Origin: Candidatus Thiodiazotropha sp. CDECU1
GTDB lineage: Bacteria; Pseudomonadota; Gammaproteobacteria; Chromatiales; Chromatiaceae
Reading direction: 5' to 3'
DNA length: 64,000 bases
Assembly: GCF_963455295.1 (NCBI RefSeq)
Contig: NZ_OY734020.1
Location: 4,278,001 to 4,342,000 of the forward strand
Position numbers and translations under genes: made by a program
Notes under the pieces: model-generated
What the model was told of the DNA's origin: nothing
Databases searched by the model: none
The model's input: the letters and a program-made list of their open reading frames with translations, nothing else
In this document: positions 16,409 to 24,887 of the stretch, piece by piece
Position numbering within the stretch: position 1 is the first letter of the stretch
Layout of the letters: each line of letters opens with the position of its first letter

Positions 16409-16505
16409 AAAATATCGATAAACACAAGAATAGCGATTTTTTATCGATTTGCAAGAATTTTATCGATATTTTTGCATATTGATGATGTTCGACTAAAATA
16501 TTGAT
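16409..16505. promoter_or_regulatory. Cluster of ATCGAT/ATTGAT operator-like repeats between dmpP and the GntR gene
   Basis: Three ATCGAT cores are centred at about 16416, 16445 and 16464, with AT-rich flanks resembling the palindrome at 5260-5275 (right half GATATTTT shared exactly). Two ATTGAT variants follow at about 16480 and 16502. A further ATCGATAT lies just before the GntR start (16581). The dense cluster in a 190-base divergent promoter region suggests multiple binding of one regulator, probably the adjacent GntR protein controlling itself and dmpP. I find no good sigma-54 site here, so the dmpP block probably uses a vegetative promoter. Confidence 0.5.
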
Positions 16506-16586
16506 AATCGTTAGTGTCACGGACACCCATAGCGGGTAGGGTAGATATCAGATATCATTCAGTTCACCGAATGGAAAAACATCGAT

Positions 16587-17294
16587 ATGGCAAGAACTTA
16601 CATCGAACAAACTGAAGCTAACGGGTCCAAGACCCTGTCCGACCAGGCCTATCTGCGACTCCGCTCAGATATCATTCATGGTGATCTACAACCGGATGAG
16701 AAACTCCGCATAGAACACCTGCGTACCGTATACGGTGTCGGCGCAAGCCCACTCCGTGAAGCATTGAGCCGCCTCACTGCGGATGGCTTCGTTACCGCGG
16801 AAGGTCAGCGCGGTTTTCGCGTTGCCCCAATGTCCGAGGAGGACCTTGCTGACATTACACGACTGCGGATCCTGCTTGAAAAACAGGCCCTCTCTCAGAG
16901 CATTGAACAGGGTGACGATGCCTGGGAATCTCGCATCGTTGCCACCTTCTATCAACTGGAGAAGATTGAGGAATCGGAAGAGAGGGACCCTGCCGAATGG
17001 GAGCTCCGCAATCACGATTTTCACGAAGCGCTGACCGCCGCCTGCAACTCAAAATGGCTGCGCCGCTTCTACGGCATTCTCTATGATCAGCACAAGCGCT
17101 ACAGAAACATTGCCCTGAGCACAGAGATTCCCCGTGATCTGCACCAGGAACATGAAGAGCTGCGCAATGCCGCTCTGGCAAGGGACACAAAGCGGGCCTG
17201 CAAGGCCATTGAGCAACATATCCTGAGGACGGCTGAAATCACCCAGCGAGTACTGCAGAATGAGGCGCGCAAGGACGAACAGGAGATCGCCTGA
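16587..17294 (+). CDS. GntR-family regulator (FadR/FCD subfamily)
   Basis: A 235-residue regulator. Residues about 15-80 form the winged helix-turn-helix (LRIEHLRTVYGVGASPLREALSRL). The C-terminal FCD domain shows the metal/ligand-site residues in NHDFHEAL, HQEHEEL and EQHIL. GntR repressors of phenol genes are known in Comamonas (AphS, PhcS), where they silence the hydroxylase operon without inducer. This gene could play that part. It is divergent from dmpP across the ATCGAT cluster. The start at 16587 is the first ATG that yields a normal N-terminus; no strong ribosome site is visible. Confidence 0.88.
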   Translation: MARTYIEQTEANGSKTLSDQAYLRLRSDIIHGDLQPDEKLRIEHLRTVYGVGASPLREALSRLTADGFVTAEGQRGFRVAPMSEEDLADITRLRILLEKQALSQSIEQGDDAWESRIVATFYQLEKIEESEERDPAEWELRNHDFHEALTAACNSKWLRRFYGILYDQHKRYRNIALSTEIPRDLHQEHEELRNAALARDTKRACKAIEQHILRTAEITQRVLQNEARKDEQEIA

Positions 17295-17412
17295 AATTAT
17301 AACCTGTGAATATGTCACAAATCAGGAGTAGAGCATCTCATAGGAAATAACTTCTGCCGGTGAAACACTGAATCAGTGAAGTCTGGAAACCGACAGATTC
17401 AGGGTTATACCT

Positions 17413-19722
17413 ATGAAACGGCTCATCACCATTGCGGCTAACCATCCCTGGCTGATTTTCGCAGCCGTTGCTCTCATCTCCCTAGTCGCAGTCTACCAGC
17501 TACCTGCACTGCAGATAGAAATCACCGCCGAGGGAATGATGGTGGACAATCCGCAGGCAGTGGCTGACTATGAAGAGAGCCTGCGCACATTCGGCAGTGA
17601 TGTTATTACAGTAGTCTATCTCGAAGACCCAAACCTGTTACACCCGGACAAACTGAGTGCGATACGGCAAGCACTACGCAGAATCGAGGCAATCCCCCAG
17701 GTCTCTCGCACGACAAGCCTTTTTTCCATGAGATATCTGCGCACCGAAAGCGGCTTTGTCCACACCAGCCCCTACCTTGATCCTATTCCGAAGTCCCATG
17801 CACAGATTCAAAAACTCGCTAATGCCGCACTGCTGAACCCGTTGATAGAGCGCAACCTGCTATCCCATGATGGCACTGTAATGGCGATCAACCTCTACCT
17901 GGACATGTCAGCCTATCAGCGCGGCTTCGATGAAGAGGTCTCCGCAGCCCTTGATGAAGCCATTGCACCGTTACAAAACCAATTGCGTACCGTTTTTCAC
18001 CTTGGTGATCCCTCAATCCGCTCAGACATCAGCGAACAGATACGCAATGATTTAAAGTTAATACTCCCATTGGCACTCCTCGTTCTCACCCTGACTTTGT
18101 GGTTGATTTTCAAACGCTCCTGCACCGCGATGATACCAATTCTGACTGCAGCCTTGAGCGTTGTATGGACACTTGGTGTAATGGCGGTTGTTGGGATACC
18201 GATCAATGTAATGACATCCATCATCCCTGCCCTGTTGATCATTATCGGTTCCACGGAAGATATCCACCTCATCTCTGAGTATCAGGCGGGGATTCAGCGT
18301 GGACTGAATAGAAATGATGCCACTCAGCTCATGGCCAATCATATGGGTACTGCCATCCTGCTTACTGCCTTCACCACCTGTCTCGGATTTCTCTCCATAT
18401 CCCTCAACCGGATAGATCTGCTGCAACAGTTCGGCCTCATAACCGCGATCGGCTTAATGTTGAACTTCATCATAACCACGACAATGGTACCGGCCTGCCT
18501 ACAGTGCATATCCAGACATGGTTACAGTGGAGTACGCACGCAAGAGATCGGCTTTACCAGCCTAGTGGAAAGGATATTCATATTGCTGTCCCGTTACCCA
18601 CGCCAACTACTTCTAGGCTTGATATCACTCGTGTTGTTGAGTGGTTACTGGGCATCCCGCCTGGAGATCAACAACAGTATCATGGCCTACTTCCCAGCCT
18701 CCTCATCGCTGCCCGGACAGGCCGCCTTGATTGATGACAGGCTATCCGGCATACAATCCCTCACCATTCTGATCAACGGCAGTGATGAGGCCTTTCTTAA
18801 AACCGCCAATCTTCAGCAACTGCAGAAGTTGCAAGGCTACCTGGAACAGACAGTAGAGTTCGAGAAAAGCTTCTCCTTTGCCGACTTTATCGCTGTCGTG
18901 CACAGCGGTATCGATGGCGAGATGGCTGACAGGATCTATCTACCGGAAAGTGATGAACTGATCAGCGGATACATGTCGTTACTCGGCCATTCAGCCGCCA
19001 GGCCATTCGTCTCCGCAGACTACAACCAAGCCAGGATTATGGTCAGACACTCCGTGGATTCCTCCAAACAACTCAACCAGGCAGTGCAGAACATCTTGAA
19101 TTTTGCCCATCAAACCATGCACCCGACTCTCAAGGTCAAGGTGACCGGAAGCAGCTATTTGAACAGCCAGGCCGTTGACTCCCTGGCGGATGGCCAGACC
19201 CGGTCACTGATCATGATGCTGGGGATTATCTTTATTCTCATTACACTGATCCTGGCAAATGCCAAGCTGGGATTTGTAGCCGTATTATCCAACCTCTTCC
19301 CGATCATCGTTCTGTTCGGGGTTATGGGCTATTTCAACATCACCATGGATACCAGCAGCGTGATGGTCGCCGCCATTGCGTTAGGCATCTGTGTCGACCA
19401 TAGCATGCACTTCATGGTGCGTTATCAGCGCATAATCAAGCAGGGCAAGCACCAGCAGGAAGCACAGCTACAAACCATGCACCAGGAGTCTTTACCCATT
19501 TTCACTACAGCCATGGCGCTCACACTGGGATTCGCCACATTGGCATTTTCCACATTTCCACCGGTGGCCCAGTTTGGGTTGTTGAGTGCAATGGTGATGC
19601 TATTGGCATTGATCGGTATTTTCTTTGTCACTCCATTGTTACTGCGATTGACTGCCAACAGGGAATCCAGACCGTTCCTCAGCGACATAATCAAACAACG
19701 GCATTTTGCAAAAGCGGACTAG
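17413..19722 (+). CDS. RND superfamily (MMPL-type) transporter, second copy
   Basis: A 769-residue protein with the 12-helix RND layout: helix 1 at residues 12-32, periplasmic loop to about 215, helices 2-6 at 218-360, helix 7 near 400, second loop to about 590, helices 8-12 to the end. The second bundle holds ALGICVDHSMHFMVRYQR. It is only distantly similar to the RND protein at 5454-7847 and carries no adjacent lipoprotein partner. With the GntR gene 118 bases upstream it forms a plus-strand cassette that splits the dmp genes and converges on dmpB. Its stop codon TAG is the first triplet of a repeat-family end (see 19720). Substrate unknown; an export or lipid role is inferred. Confidence 0.88.
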   Translation: MKRLITIAANHPWLIFAAVALISLVAVYQLPALQIEITAEGMMVDNPQAVADYEESLRTFGSDVITVVYLEDPNLLHPDKLSAIRQALRRIEAIPQVSRTTSLFSMRYLRTESGFVHTSPYLDPIPKSHAQIQKLANAALLNPLIERNLLSHDGTVMAINLYLDMSAYQRGFDEEVSAALDEAIAPLQNQLRTVFHLGDPSIRSDISEQIRNDLKLILPLALLVLTLTLWLIFKRSCTAMIPILTAALSVVWTLGVMAVVGIPINVMTSIIPALLIIIGSTEDIHLISEYQAGIQRGLNRNDATQLMANHMGTAILLTAFTTCLGFLSISLNRIDLLQQFGLITAIGLMLNFIITTTMVPACLQCISRHGYSGVRTQEIGFTSLVERIFILLSRYPRQLLLGLISLVLLSGYWASRLEINNSIMAYFPASSSLPGQAALIDDRLSGIQSLTILINGSDEAFLKTANLQQLQKLQGYLEQTVEFEKSFSFADFIAVVHSGIDGEMADRIYLPESDELISGYMSLLGHSAARPFVSADYNQARIMVRHSVDSSKQLNQAVQNILNFAHQTMHPTLKVKVTGSSYLNSQAVDSLADGQTRSLIMMLGIIFILITLILANAKLGFVAVLSNLFPIIVLFGVMGYFNITMDTSSVMVAAIALGICVDHSMHFMVRYQRIIKQGKHQQEAQLQTMHQESLPIFTTAMALTLGFATLAFSTFPPVAQFGLLSAMVMLLALIGIFFVTPLLLRLTANRESRPFLSDIIKQRHFAKAD

Positions 19723-19756
19723 GGCCTGTTAACACTAATCCGATAGGCCCTAATAG
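19720..19756. repeat. Solitary end of a TA-flanked MITE-like repeat
   Basis: About 30 bases starting TAGGGCCTGTTAACACTAAT match the left end of the full copy at 28806-28970 (identical through CCGATAGG). No matching inverted partner follows; a second TTAGGGCCTGATG at about 19781 may be decayed relict sequence. It lies between the convergent RND and dmpB genes and supplies the RND stop codon. It also contains GGGCCT and AGGCCC 23 bases apart, which could form a weak hairpin. Confidence 0.75.
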
Positions 19757-19825
19757 GTCTGAGCCCATATGACATCCCCTTAGGGCCTGATGCGGGGCTT
19801 GTCAGTAGATGTGAGTGTCCCCCGA

Positions 19826-20746
19826 TCAGGTGACTACGCTGAGGAAACGCTCATTGAGTTTCTGATCGTGATAGAAGATGGCGCCACCCAGCTCATCCGC
19901 TGTCCAGGTGATAGGCTCATGATCAGGATACCAGTCATATGAACCGTGAAAGACTTCATTCCGATTCCCCGAGGGATCGAAGAAATAGATAGTTCTGCCT
20001 CGGGTAATGCCGTGTCGGGTCGGACCGATATCGATTGAAATCTTATGCTTACCTATGATGTCGGCGGCACGCAACACCTCTTCCCAGGAGCCAAGCAGAA
20101 AAGACGCATGATGCAGCTTACCTTTCTCCTCGTGGCGGATGATCGCCAGGTCATGAGCCTTCATACCACAGGTTAGAAAGGAGGCCAGTTGCAGATCACC
20201 ATCCATCACCTTCTCCGATTCACCAAAACCCAGCACCTCAGTGAACATCCGGACGCTGCCATCCAGATCATCACCATACAGCAGGCAGTGGTCAAAGCGC
20301 TGCACCTGCATACCTGTGAGGTTATCGGGCCAGGGCTCCGGATTCACCCTGCCCATATCGGTGCCCTTCACATCCTTTTCCGCATACAGCTCGAACATAT
20401 GGCCGGTTGGAGAATCGAAGCGTACCCGCTCACCACAATGATTCAACTCATTGGCCGCAATTCTTTCCACGTTGCAGCCGAATGCCCGCAGCTTTTCCTC
20501 AAGACTATTCATGGTATCGACACTGTCAACCTTGAAACCCATGAAATCCATGCCGCTGGTATCCGTTTCACGCAGTACCACCGAGAACCAGTCCTGTTCA
20601 TCCCAGCCCTTCAAGTAGACCCGCCCCTGGTCATCCCGGTCGGTTTCGATCAACCCCATTCGCTCCTTGTAGTGAACCAGGGCCTCATCCAGGTCCAGCA
20701 CACGCAATGAGACATGCCCTGGACGTAAAACACCGTTTATTGCCAT
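19826..20746 (-). CDS. dmpB: Catechol 2,3-dioxygenase (extradiol, metapyrocatechase)
   Basis: A 306-residue two-domain vicinal-oxygen-chelate enzyme closely resembling XylE/DmpB. The iron ligands are visible in the second domain: H153 (RFDHCLLYG), H213 (KLHHASF) and E264 (GNRNEVF). Acid-base residues H198, H245 and Y254 are also present. It opens catechol to 2-hydroxymuconic semialdehyde. An AGGAGG ribosome site precedes the ATG. It follows dmpO by 86 bases and is the last gene of the dmpKLMNO-B block. The DmpQ ferredoxin that would reactivate it is encoded in the other block. Confidence 0.96.
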   Translation of the reverse strand: MAINGVLRPGHVSLRVLDLDEALVHYKERMGLIETDRDDQGRVYLKGWDEQDWFSVVLRETDTSGMDFMGFKVDSVDTMNSLEEKLRAFGCNVERIAANELNHCGERVRFDSPTGHMFELYAEKDVKGTDMGRVNPEPWPDNLTGMQVQRFDHCLLYGDDLDGSVRMFTEVLGFGESEKVMDGDLQLASFLTCGMKAHDLAIIRHEEKGKLHHASFLLGSWEEVLRAADIIGKHKISIDIGPTRHGITRGRTIYFFDPSGNRNEVFHGSYDWYPDHEPITWTADELGGAIFYHDQKLNERFLSVVT

Positions 20747-20832
20747 TAGTCTAGCCTCCTCTGGTCACCGTTCTCTACAACGGTATAAAAAATAGTTACG
20801 CTCCGCTTCAATCTCGGCGGATCTTTGCTTGG

Positions 20833-21201
20833 TTACGAACAGGACCCCTTGTAGCCATTCAGACCAGGTGTGTGGAAGCAGATCAGGGTTTTATGATCGA
20901 CACCGTTATCCGTCAGGCTCTTGGCCATATCCGGCGTTGCCGGCTCACCGTTGATCTTCCACTCCACCCGATCCCAATCGATCAGTCCGAAGTCTGGGTG
21001 CATGCCGTAATATTGGGTAATCAGTTGTTCTACAAGCGCCCCGAAAGGCATATCAGGCGGCAACGGAAACGCAGTAGCTGAACAGAAGCTGAGATGCTCT
21101 TCCCAATGCAGGTAGACCACCTGGTTGCCGTGAAAATTTTCCTTGCGATCGCGGAACTCCACAGCCTCCGCATAGCCTGGTTTGAGTGAGACTACTGCCA
21201 T
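20833..21201 (-). CDS. dmpO: Phenol hydroxylase gamma subunit (P4)
   Basis: A 122-residue protein of the DmpO/TomA4 type, with YLHWEEHLSFCSATAFPLP in the middle and a C-terminus ending in GYKGSCS. It is the small structural subunit of the (alpha-beta-gamma)2 hydroxylase. It is separated from dmpN by a 126-base gap that holds a strong palindromic repeat, whereas the other subunit genes are 10-25 bases apart. Confidence 0.94.
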   Translation of the reverse strand: MAVVSLKPGYAEAVEFRDRKENFHGNQVVYLHWEEHLSFCSATAFPLPPDMPFGALVEQLITQYYGMHPDFGLIDWDRVEWKINGEPATPDMAKSLTDNGVDHKTLICFHTPGLNGYKGSCS

Positions 21202-21252
21202 CTGCTGCTCCTCGTTATAAGTTCGGTTTTCATCGTTGTCGTCTCGTTATTC

Positions 21253-21309
21253 GGTGCGGCAAGCCGCACCCTACCTATTGATCGTGTGTAGGGTGCGGCT
21301 TGCCGCACC
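21253..21309. repeat. REP-like double palindrome between dmpN and dmpO
   Basis: Two 22-base arms (21253-21274 and 21288-21309) are perfect reverse complements separated by 13 bases. Each arm is itself nearly palindromic (GGTGCGGCAAGCCGCACC). This is the structure of a BIME/REP pair of the kind mobilised by REP-associated transposases. As RNA it would form a very stable hairpin inside the phenol hydroxylase transcript, and could protect or segment the mRNA. Confidence 0.85.
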
Positions 21310-21327
21310 GTGATTTAGTTTCAGCTG

Positions 21328-22851
21328 TCAGTTCGCCACCTTCTTACGCGCCGCCTGCCAGGCATCCCACTGCTCCTGATCGGGCGAGCCGGTGTAGTCC
21401 ATGTTGTCGACGCCGTTATCCATGTGGTACCACTTGAGTACGTCGCTCAGATCGGCGCCGCCGCAGTTGCCCTGGAAGATCTGGTGCACTGGCAGCCAGG
21501 CCTGGGCGAACTTCTCTGGCTCATCGTCGAAGATGTCCTTGCAGCCATCGGAACAGAAATGGTAGCGCTCGCCTTTGTAGACGCTGTTGCGAAAACCGAT
21601 CTTGGTCGGATCTCCCGGCTCTGTGTAGCCCATGGGTATCTGGCAGGTCTGGCAGAGTTGCGGTAAAGCGTTGTTATAGAAACGCTCGCCTTTAGCCTCC
21701 ATCTCGCGCCACATCTCGAAACGGGGACGGTAGTACTTGTCGAAGGTGTTGGGATACTTCTCCGACAGCCAGTCCATCTCCTCGTCGCTTGGCAACCAGG
21801 TATGGAAACCGGCCGCCTGGGTATATTGATAGAAGATGGACCAATTCTGATGCGAGATGTGTTCCGCCTCTTCGGTGGCGATATCGGCATACTTCGGCAC
21901 CCGTAATCCATAGCGGGAGAGATCCTCGAAGAGAGCGCCACCGGCCTCGGTGAAGTAGATCTCCCAGGCCTCTTTCCAGGACATGATGCGCTTGGGCAGC
22001 ATGTAATCCATCATCATCGCCACCAGCCCCAGCATCTTGTGACCACGCCAGAACCACTTATCGACCCATTTCTGCACAATCGGCAGATTATCGGGATGCT
22101 GTTCCAGCATGAACTTGATCACCTCGATACCCAGGGTCATGTGACGCGCCTCGTCCGACTGGGCGGAAAAGCCAAAGGTCACCGTGGCCAGATCGCCGTT
22201 ATAAGCGGCCCCGGACATGAAGGGGACAAACAGCAGGTTGGTCAACACATACTCGAAGGCGAAGGAGATCGCCGTGAAGAATTCGAATGGGCCGGCGCTG
22301 CAGGCATCGTCGAAGAACGACTTGGGCACCGATAGATACCAAACCCGGTCATGCATATGGGGAAACTCGGCAAATCCATCAAAGTACTTGTTGTAGTGGC
22401 TGATGGTATGGATCTGGGTCTGTGCATGTCGCAGCTCATCCAGTGACTGCATCTGTGCCGCCACTCTCGGGCCCACACCTCGTATGTGCCGACCAAGGTG
22501 GGCAAAGTGACGATGCGCCTGGTATTCCAGCGGCGTGACACCGGTGAGAAACAGCTTGATGGCATTCACATAGCGGGCATCGGAGATACCGAGCTGACCG
22601 TTGTTCTGGGCGAAAGAGTCGAGCACGGCATAGAGTTTGCGCTCCTTCTCGCCCTGGTACTTCCAATAGGCATCCATGGTCAGGCGAAAGGGATCCTCCC
22701 ACTTCGACCAATCGGTGATCTTGATCCCCTCGAAGGTATCGTAAGGGAAGACGTCATCCATCTTCTGATAACTGGTCTCCCAGTCCAGGCCTCGGGTCAT
22801 CAGCGCGTAGCGCTGCTTCAGATTCAGCTTCTTTTTGCGTTGCGGTGTCAT
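21328..22851 (-). CDS. dmpN: Phenol hydroxylase alpha subunit (P3), diiron oxygenase
   Basis: A 507-residue bacterial multicomponent monooxygenase large subunit. The diiron ligands are visible: E109, E139 and H142 (DELRH), then E200, E234 and H237 (DEARH). The C-terminal quarter has the YHS-type metal-binding segment CQTCQIPMGY with YHFCSDGC. It hydroxylates phenol to catechol with O2 and electrons from DmpP. Length and order match Pseudomonas DmpN. The C-terminal HMDNGVDNMDYTGSPDQEQW block is also typical. Confidence 0.97.
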   Translation of the reverse strand: MTPQRKKKLNLKQRYALMTRGLDWETSYQKMDDVFPYDTFEGIKITDWSKWEDPFRLTMDAYWKYQGEKERKLYAVLDSFAQNNGQLGISDARYVNAIKLFLTGVTPLEYQAHRHFAHLGRHIRGVGPRVAAQMQSLDELRHAQTQIHTISHYNKYFDGFAEFPHMHDRVWYLSVPKSFFDDACSAGPFEFFTAISFAFEYVLTNLLFVPFMSGAAYNGDLATVTFGFSAQSDEARHMTLGIEVIKFMLEQHPDNLPIVQKWVDKWFWRGHKMLGLVAMMMDYMLPKRIMSWKEAWEIYFTEAGGALFEDLSRYGLRVPKYADIATEEAEHISHQNWSIFYQYTQAAGFHTWLPSDEEMDWLSEKYPNTFDKYYRPRFEMWREMEAKGERFYNNALPQLCQTCQIPMGYTEPGDPTKIGFRNSVYKGERYHFCSDGCKDIFDDEPEKFAQAWLPVHQIFQGNCGGADLSDVLKWYHMDNGVDNMDYTGSPDQEQWDAWQAARKKVAN

Positions 22852-22871
22852 AACTTTTTACTCCTCCAGTG

Positions 22872-23144
22872 TTACACGCCCCAGGAGAGGACCAACTCCT
22901 CATCATCCTCATCCAGGCTGCCGCCCATGGAGATGATGGTGAGATGGATCTCCTGGGGATCCCAGTCACGGCCGATGCGTTCGGAAACCGAACCCGCCTT
23001 CACCACCAACCGCTCCGGACAGTCGATCTTCACCGCACCGGGCATGTAGTTAGCATTGGCACTGGGATTGTCATGCAGAATTGACTCGATCACTGGACGA
23101 GCCTCGTCATTGTTTTGCAGGGTAATGGATACGATTCCAGCCAT
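22872..23144 (-). CDS. dmpM: Phenol hydroxylase regulatory/effector protein (P2)
   Basis: A 90-residue cofactor-free coupling protein of the DmpM/MmoB family, with VSITLQNNDEARPVIESIL at the N-terminus and the CPERLVVKAGSVSERIGRDW core. It binds the hydroxylase to allow efficient turnover. It lies 12 bases after dmpL and 20 bases before dmpN. Confidence 0.94.
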   Translation of the reverse strand: MAGIVSITLQNNDEARPVIESILHDNPSANANYMPGAVKIDCPERLVVKAGSVSERIGRDWDPQEIHLTIISMGGSLDEDDEELVLSWGV

Positions 23145-23156
23145 CTCAACCTCCTC

Positions 23157-24155
23157 TTAAAGACTCAGGCCGAGCTTGCCGGCGCGTGCATCCAGTTGTT
23201 CGCGAATGTCGTCGATAGCGGCTTCGGCACCACTATCCAAGACCATTTGTGCCAAAGGCTTCAGGGCATCGATCATGGTGTCTCGCCACTCGCTGTACCA
23301 CTGTGATAGCAACACCTGATTCTCCGCCGACTCCTTGGCAGCGATCTTGATGACGGCATCCACCCAGCGGTTATGCTCGCTACTCCAGTCGACCATGAAC
23401 TCACATAACATGGAGAGTGGCGCTGCGTTGTGTTTCTGACCCTCGGTATCGAAGTGGTTGTAGACCAACGGGTAGATCAAACCGTCCATCACCAGAAACT
23501 GGGCCAGCAGGGCTTCAAACCAATCCTTCAACACCAGGCTATCCTCAACCGCCTTGCGGACACCCTGCCAGGCATCGGCCTCCATCCACTGCCTTTTGGC
23601 CTCATCGAGCAGTTCAGCATCACCATTGCCGAGCACCATGCCGATACGGGAGAGAATCTGCGCCATACCCAGACGGTCACCCGCGGTGAAGATCGCCGCT
23701 GAGGTGATGGCGGTACCATAGCCGGCATCGGAGATAGAGCAGGCATTCATATTCGCACCCCACTCATAGTGACGCAGGGGGATCAGATAGTTGACGATCA
23801 TCTCCCGCCAGGCGGGATCGATATTGGCCAACATGTTGCGCTTCTCTTCGAAGGCGAAGTTACGCTCCGTAGTCTGGTGCATGTTGGCGCGGGCAATAGT
23901 GTAGGTGCCGTAGTAGAACTGGCGGGGATCCTTGAACAGATACCAGTCCTGCATCTTGATTGCGGTACGCCCCTCATCGAAGGTCCAATACTCCGGACCC
24001 CACAGGGGACGATAGTGGAAGTGCGTCGTTGCCTGGACATCATACATGCCCTCTTCATAACGGGATGCCGGCACATCGGAACCCAAGCGGCGGGCAACAT
24101 GGGCAAAGGTCTGTCGCCTCGGCTCCACATTCATGGTTTTAATATCGATACTCAT
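23157..24155 (-). CDS. dmpL: Phenol hydroxylase beta subunit (P1)
   Basis: A 332-residue structural subunit related to the alpha subunit but without iron ligands. Recognisable are ATTHFHYRPLWGPEYWTFDEGRT and LIPLRHYEWGANMNACSI. It forms the hydroxylase core with DmpN and DmpO. GGAGGAG lies nine bases before the ATG at 24155. The gene is 22 bases downstream of dmpK. Confidence 0.95.
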   Translation of the reverse strand: MSIDIKTMNVEPRRQTFAHVARRLGSDVPASRYEEGMYDVQATTHFHYRPLWGPEYWTFDEGRTAIKMQDWYLFKDPRQFYYGTYTIARANMHQTTERNFAFEEKRNMLANIDPAWREMIVNYLIPLRHYEWGANMNACSISDAGYGTAITSAAIFTAGDRLGMAQILSRIGMVLGNGDAELLDEAKRQWMEADAWQGVRKAVEDSLVLKDWFEALLAQFLVMDGLIYPLVYNHFDTEGQKHNAAPLSMLCEFMVDWSSEHNRWVDAVIKIAAKESAENQVLLSQWYSEWRDTMIDALKPLAQMVLDSGAEAAIDDIREQLDARAGKLGLSL

Positions 24156-24177
24156 CGTCGAACGCTCCTCCAGTAAG

Positions 24178-24441
24178 TCATCGATTCAGATCAGGATGGG
24201 ATGGATCTCGATAGAGGCCGGGACGACTGTCACCCCCCTCCACACTGCCGATCTCATCAGGACGTTGTATTAAAGTGGCTTGATGCTTCTCGCAGAAAGC
24301 CGTGAACTCTTGGTAGGGGAGGATCAATTCAACCGTCAGGTCTTCGTCGTTGATGGAAAATTCAAATTCAACGAACCTGCGCAACCGTTCACCGGTCACT
24401 CGGATATAGGCCTTGCCGATGTCCGGCACATACTCTCCCAT
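24178..24441 (-). CDS. dmpK: Phenol hydroxylase assembly protein (P0)
   Basis: An 87-residue protein of the DmpK/TomA0 family (YIRVTGERLRRFVEFEFSI, then LPYQEFTAFCEKHQ). It is needed for assembly of active hydroxylase, probably at iron insertion, and is the first gene of the operon. An open frame with a GTG extends to 24534, but the sigma-54 promoter lies inside that extension and transcription would start after it. I therefore use the ATG at 24441, which has GAGGAG six bases upstream and gives the family's usual N-terminus. Confidence 0.9.
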   Translation of the reverse strand: MGEYVPDIGKAYIRVTGERLRRFVEFEFSINDEDLTVELILPYQEFTAFCEKHQATLIQRPDEIGSVEGGDSRPGLYRDPSHPDLNR

Positions 24442-24512
24442 CACTTGCTCCTCAATTTCAGCTAAATCACATTGAATGCGTAATTCGCCTGACTGCTGGT
24501 CATGAATAGAGG

Positions 24513-24528
24513 GCAGAATCTGTGCCAA
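24513..24528 (-). promoter_or_regulatory. Sigma-54 (-24/-12) promoter of dmpKLMNOB
   Basis: The minus strand reads TTGGCACAGATTCTGC, an almost perfect -24/-12 element (TTGGCAC, GC doublet with exact spacing). Predicted start is near 24501, about 60 bases before the dmpK ATG. It lies in the 446-base dmpK-dmpR intergenic region (24442-24887), which otherwise holds the UAS-like dyad and AT-rich sequence suitable for bending. The Pseudomonas dmp promoter Po is of the same class. Confidence 0.9.
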
Positions 24529-24624
24529 TAACACTAAAGCTTTGAATAAACAGTATTTTTAATTTACATGGAGGTCATTTCCAGATTCGCCGTTTCACCA
24601 ACAGATAAAAAACAGTTCATCAAG

Positions 24625-24640
24625 TTGATCATTTAACCAA
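24625..24640. promoter_or_regulatory. Candidate upstream activating sequence for the DmpR-type activator
   Basis: TTGATCATTTAACCAA matches 12 of 16 bases of the XylR/DmpR site TTGATCAATTGATCAA. Its centre is about 130 bases upstream of the predicted dmpK transcription start, within the distance known for such sites. A clear second site at three helical turns is not evident; the sequence around 24655-24680 is the place to look. Confidence 0.55.
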
Positions 24641-24887
24641 ATAAACAATTAGCATCTTGGAAAATGCTGCGCGTGCACAATTTTTTACCCAGAACCCGGC
24701 TACTCGTGTTTGATGATTTTATTTACCCCCTATTTATTTTATGATTTGATAAAAATCACGATACAAACTATAAGAATCAGAGAACCCGAACGCATTTTCT
24801 CGGCACAAGCCACACACAGCCATTAGGGAGGATGGCCTCAACCAAAAACAGAAACCGGTAGGTAGCTTGCGACCGGCGGGAGGAGAT

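Noticed and set aside
24657-24672. Plus-strand CTTGGAAAATGCTGCGC as a sigma-54 promoter for the regulator gene
   Set aside because: Only the GG/GC spacing fits; the rest of the consensus is missing.
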